A stretch of 13,249 nucleotides of DNA from DATKMS01 sp041497995 (lineage in GTDB: Bacteria > Desulfobacterota > Binatia > HRBIN30), in the NCBI GenBank assembly GCA_041497995.1, contig JBGQHM010000177.1:1-13249 (forward strand). The letters are read 5' to 3'. Under the pieces are notes generated by a model. It saw only the letters and a program-made list of their open reading frames with translations. It ran no database searches and was not told the origin of the DNA. Shown piece by piece: positions 11,468 through 13,249 of the stretch (positions are counted from its first letter, which is position 1; the number at the start of each line of letters is the position of its first letter). Position numbers and translations under genes: made by a program.

Positions 11468-13249
11468 ATGGAACAGACAGCACACCGGGCCATTGCGATT
11501 GTCGGGGTGAGCGCCATTCTGCCCGACGCGCCGAGTGCGGCGGCGTTCTGGCAGAACGTGAAGAACGGTCGCTACAGCATCACGGACGTGACGCCGGAGC
11601 GCTGGGACCCGGCACTCTACTACGATCCTGATCCGAAGGCGCCCGACAAGACGTACTCGAAGATCGGCGGGTGGGTGCGGCAGTGGGAGTGGAATCCACT
11701 GGGATGGGGTCTGCCGATCCCGCCGCGCGTCAGCGACGCGATGGACGACGGACAGAAGTGGGCGGTGGCCTGCAGTCGCGCGGCGCTCCTCGACTACGGT
11801 CACCCGCAACGCCCGCTCGATCTTGAGCACACTGCCGTCATCCTCGGCAACGCGATGGCCGGCGAGCACCACTACCTGACTGCACTGCGCATCGCCTTCC
11901 CCGAGTATGCGCACGAGCTTGCCGCGGCTCCGAGCTTTGCCGCGCTGCCACGTGCCGTGCAGGCGGCCATTACCGCCGAGATGCATGCGGGCGTTGGGAG
12001 GCGCTTTCCCGAGATCAGCGAGGACACGATGCCGGGCGAGTTGTCGAACTGCATCGCGGGGCGCGTCGCCAACCTGCTCAACTTGCACGGCCCGAACTAC
12101 GTTGTGGACGCAGCATGTGCCTCGGCGATTGCCGCGATCAGCACCGCGACCGAGGGACTTGCCCAAGGCGACTATGACGCCGTGCTGGCCGGCGGCATCG
12201 ATCGCAACATGGGCGCATCATCGTACGTCAAGTTCTGCAAGATCGGCGCGTTGTCCGCCACCGGCACGCGGCCTTACGCCGACGGTGCGGATGGCTTTGT
12301 GATGGGTGAGGGGGCAGTGATGTTCTTGCTCAAGCGCCTCGCCGACGCCGAACGCGCTGGCGACAAGATCTACGCCGTCTTGCGCGGCATCGGCGGTGCC
12401 AGCGATGGCAAGGGCAAGGGCATCACCGCGCCCAACCCGGTCGGCCAGCGCTTGGCTGTACAACGCGCTTGGCAGAACGCTGCGCTGTCGCCTGCGACGG
12501 TAACGCTGGTCGAAGGCCACGGCACATCGACGCGCGTCGGCGATGTGGTCGAGGTGCAGAGCCTGGCAGAGGTCTTCGGCGAAGCTGGTATTGCACAGGG
12601 GACGGTCGCGCTGGGCTCGGTGAAATCGAATATCGGCCACCTCAAGGCGGCTGCCGGTGCCGCAGGGCTGCTCAAGGCTGTCATGGCGCTGCATGAAAAG
12701 GTCCTGCCGCCCAGCCTGCATTTCGATCGCCCTAGCCCCGACATCGATTTTGCCCACTGCCCCTTCTATGTGAACACCGAGCTGAAGCCATGGGAAGTGT
12801 CTGCAGCGGGCGTGCGCCGCGCCGGAGTCAGCGCTTTTGGCTTTGGTGGCACTAACTTCCATGTGGTCCTCGAGGAGTACGTCCCCGGCCGCCTGGCGAG
12901 CGACACGAAGACCTCCGTGCGCGTCGCGGCGGATTTCAGGCCCGCCTCCACGGCTGCAACAATTTCAGGAAAGGCGCCGCTGCGTGGCGCGCTGGTCGTC
13001 GGCGCGGACTCCGAACGCGCCTTGGTTGAACGGCTACGCGGCATCCAGGAGGAAGCAGCGGCGGGGCACGCGCCCGCGCTCGCACCGCCCGCCGAAGCCG
13101 ATCTGCGCGCCCAGGAACGCGTCGCCATCGACTACGGTGACGCCGCCGAACTGGCGGACCGGGCGGCGAAGGCATTGAAGGCGCTGGCCGCCAACAACGC
13201 CGGCATGTGGAAGGCGCTGCGGGCGCAAGGCGTCTTCCGCGGCCACGGA
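11468..13249 (+). CDS. Type I polyketide synthase / PUFA-synthase-like protein, ketosynthase part (3' end cut by window)
   Basis: The frame is open for 594 codons to the window edge. A complete beta-ketoacyl synthase domain spans about residues 6-470. It starts HRAIAIVGVSAILPD, has the active-site C217 in VVDAACASAIAAI and the catalytic histidines H351 in EGHGTSTRVGD and H391 in KSNIGHLKAAAG, and closes with VSAFGFGGTNFHVVLEE. All catalytic residues are intact, so it should perform decarboxylative chain elongation. The sequence around the active site (SEDTMPGELSNCIAGRVANL) resembles PfaA-type PUFA synthases and related iterative PKSs more than modular PKSs, but this is judged by eye. Residues 470-594 look like a linker, and an acyltransferase domain would be expected next, outside the window. 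The ATG at 11468 has GGAGAG upstream. It is probably co-transcribed with the acyl-CoA dehydrogenase. Confidence 0.9.
   Translation, partial: MEQTAHRAIAIVGVSAILPDAPSAAAFWQNVKNGRYSITDVTPERWDPALYYDPDPKAPDKTYSKIGGWVRQWEWNPLGWGLPIPPRVSDAMDDGQKWAVACSRAALLDYGHPQRPLDLEHTAVILGNAMAGEHHYLTALRIAFPEYAHELAAAPSFAALPRAVQAAITAEMHAGVGRRFPEISEDTMPGELSNCIAGRVANLLNLHGPNYVVDAACASAIAAISTATEGLAQGDYDAVLAGGIDRNMGASSYVKFCKIGALSATGTRPYADGADGFVMGEGAVMFLLKRLADAERAGDKIYAVLRGIGGASDGKGKGITAPNPVGQRLAVQRAWQNAALSPATVTLVEGHGTSTRVGDVVEVQSLAEVFGEAGIAQGTVALGSVKSNIGHLKAAAGAAGLLKAVMALHEKVLPPSLHFDRPSPDIDFAHCPFYVNTELKPWEVSAAGVRRAGVSAFGFGGTNFHVVLEEYVPGRLASDTKTSVRVAADFRPASTAATISGKAPLRGALVVGADSERALVERLRGIQEEAAAGHAPALAPPAEADLRAQERVAIDYGDAAELADRAAKALKALAANNAGMWKALRAQGVFRGHG

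Noticed and set aside
11378..12166. 262-codon minus-strand frame over the acyl-CoA dehydrogenase end and PKS start
   Set aside because: It crosses the intergenic region of a convincing plus-strand operon and is a composition-driven shadow of the ketosynthase.

Overview
The window is high-GC bacterial chromosome. All long genes prefer G or C at third codon positions. The gene content fits a delta-proteobacterial-type lineage (Myxococcota, Desulfobacterota or Binatota-like): DapL-type lysine/peptidoglycan biosynthesis, a eukaryote-like sterol reductase, a wax ester synthase/diacylglycerol acyltransferase, and a PUFA-synthase-like type I ketosynthase. This placement is inference from gene content; no rRNA or other phylogenetic marker is present.

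Layout. (1) 1-1358, minus strand: a GcvR-like double-ACT protein (cut by the window edge) and folK, separated by a 337-bp gap with hairpins and a possible 31-codon membrane peptide. (2) 1625-2791, plus: dapL, divergent from folK. (3) 2817-4893, plus: a full-length 7-dehydrocholesterol reductase (DHCR7 family), followed about 240 bp later by a second, truncated copy of its 5' end. The two share about 96% identity over 261 bp and also share upstream DNA that includes a nested hairpin. (4) 4904-6021, minus: a TauD/TfdA-family dioxygenase translationally overlapped with a 65-aa unknown gene. (5) 6110-9196, plus: a repeated promoter/leader-like element (copy A), a 125-aa unknown protein, WS/DGAT, and a TIGR00027-type SAM methyltransferase. 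(6) 9553-13249, plus: the same leader-like element again (copy B), a 562-aa acyl-CoA dehydrogenase, and a type I PKS/PUFA-synthase-like protein with a complete ketosynthase domain that runs off the window.

How the parts may work together. The first 2.8 kb is housekeeping (folate, lysine/peptidoglycan, ACT regulation). The rest has a lipid theme: sterol double-bond reduction, acyl transfer to alcohols or diacylglycerol, acyl-CoA oxidation and polyketide/fatty-acid chain assembly. The two lipid transcription units on the plus strand (6264-9196 and 9760-13249) are each preceded by a copy of the same 150-200 bp sequence. Each copy has a promoter-like pair with 17-bp spacing followed by a conserved CTCACAC/GTGTGAG hairpin. 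This could be a shared regulatory leader, or a dispersed repeat that happens to bracket the WS/DGAT-methyltransferase block.

The most notable items are the partly duplicated bacterial DHCR7 gene with its shifted start region, the repeated leader element, and three small unknown genes (31, 65 and 125 aa). I see no RNA genes, CRISPR arrays, transposases or integrases.
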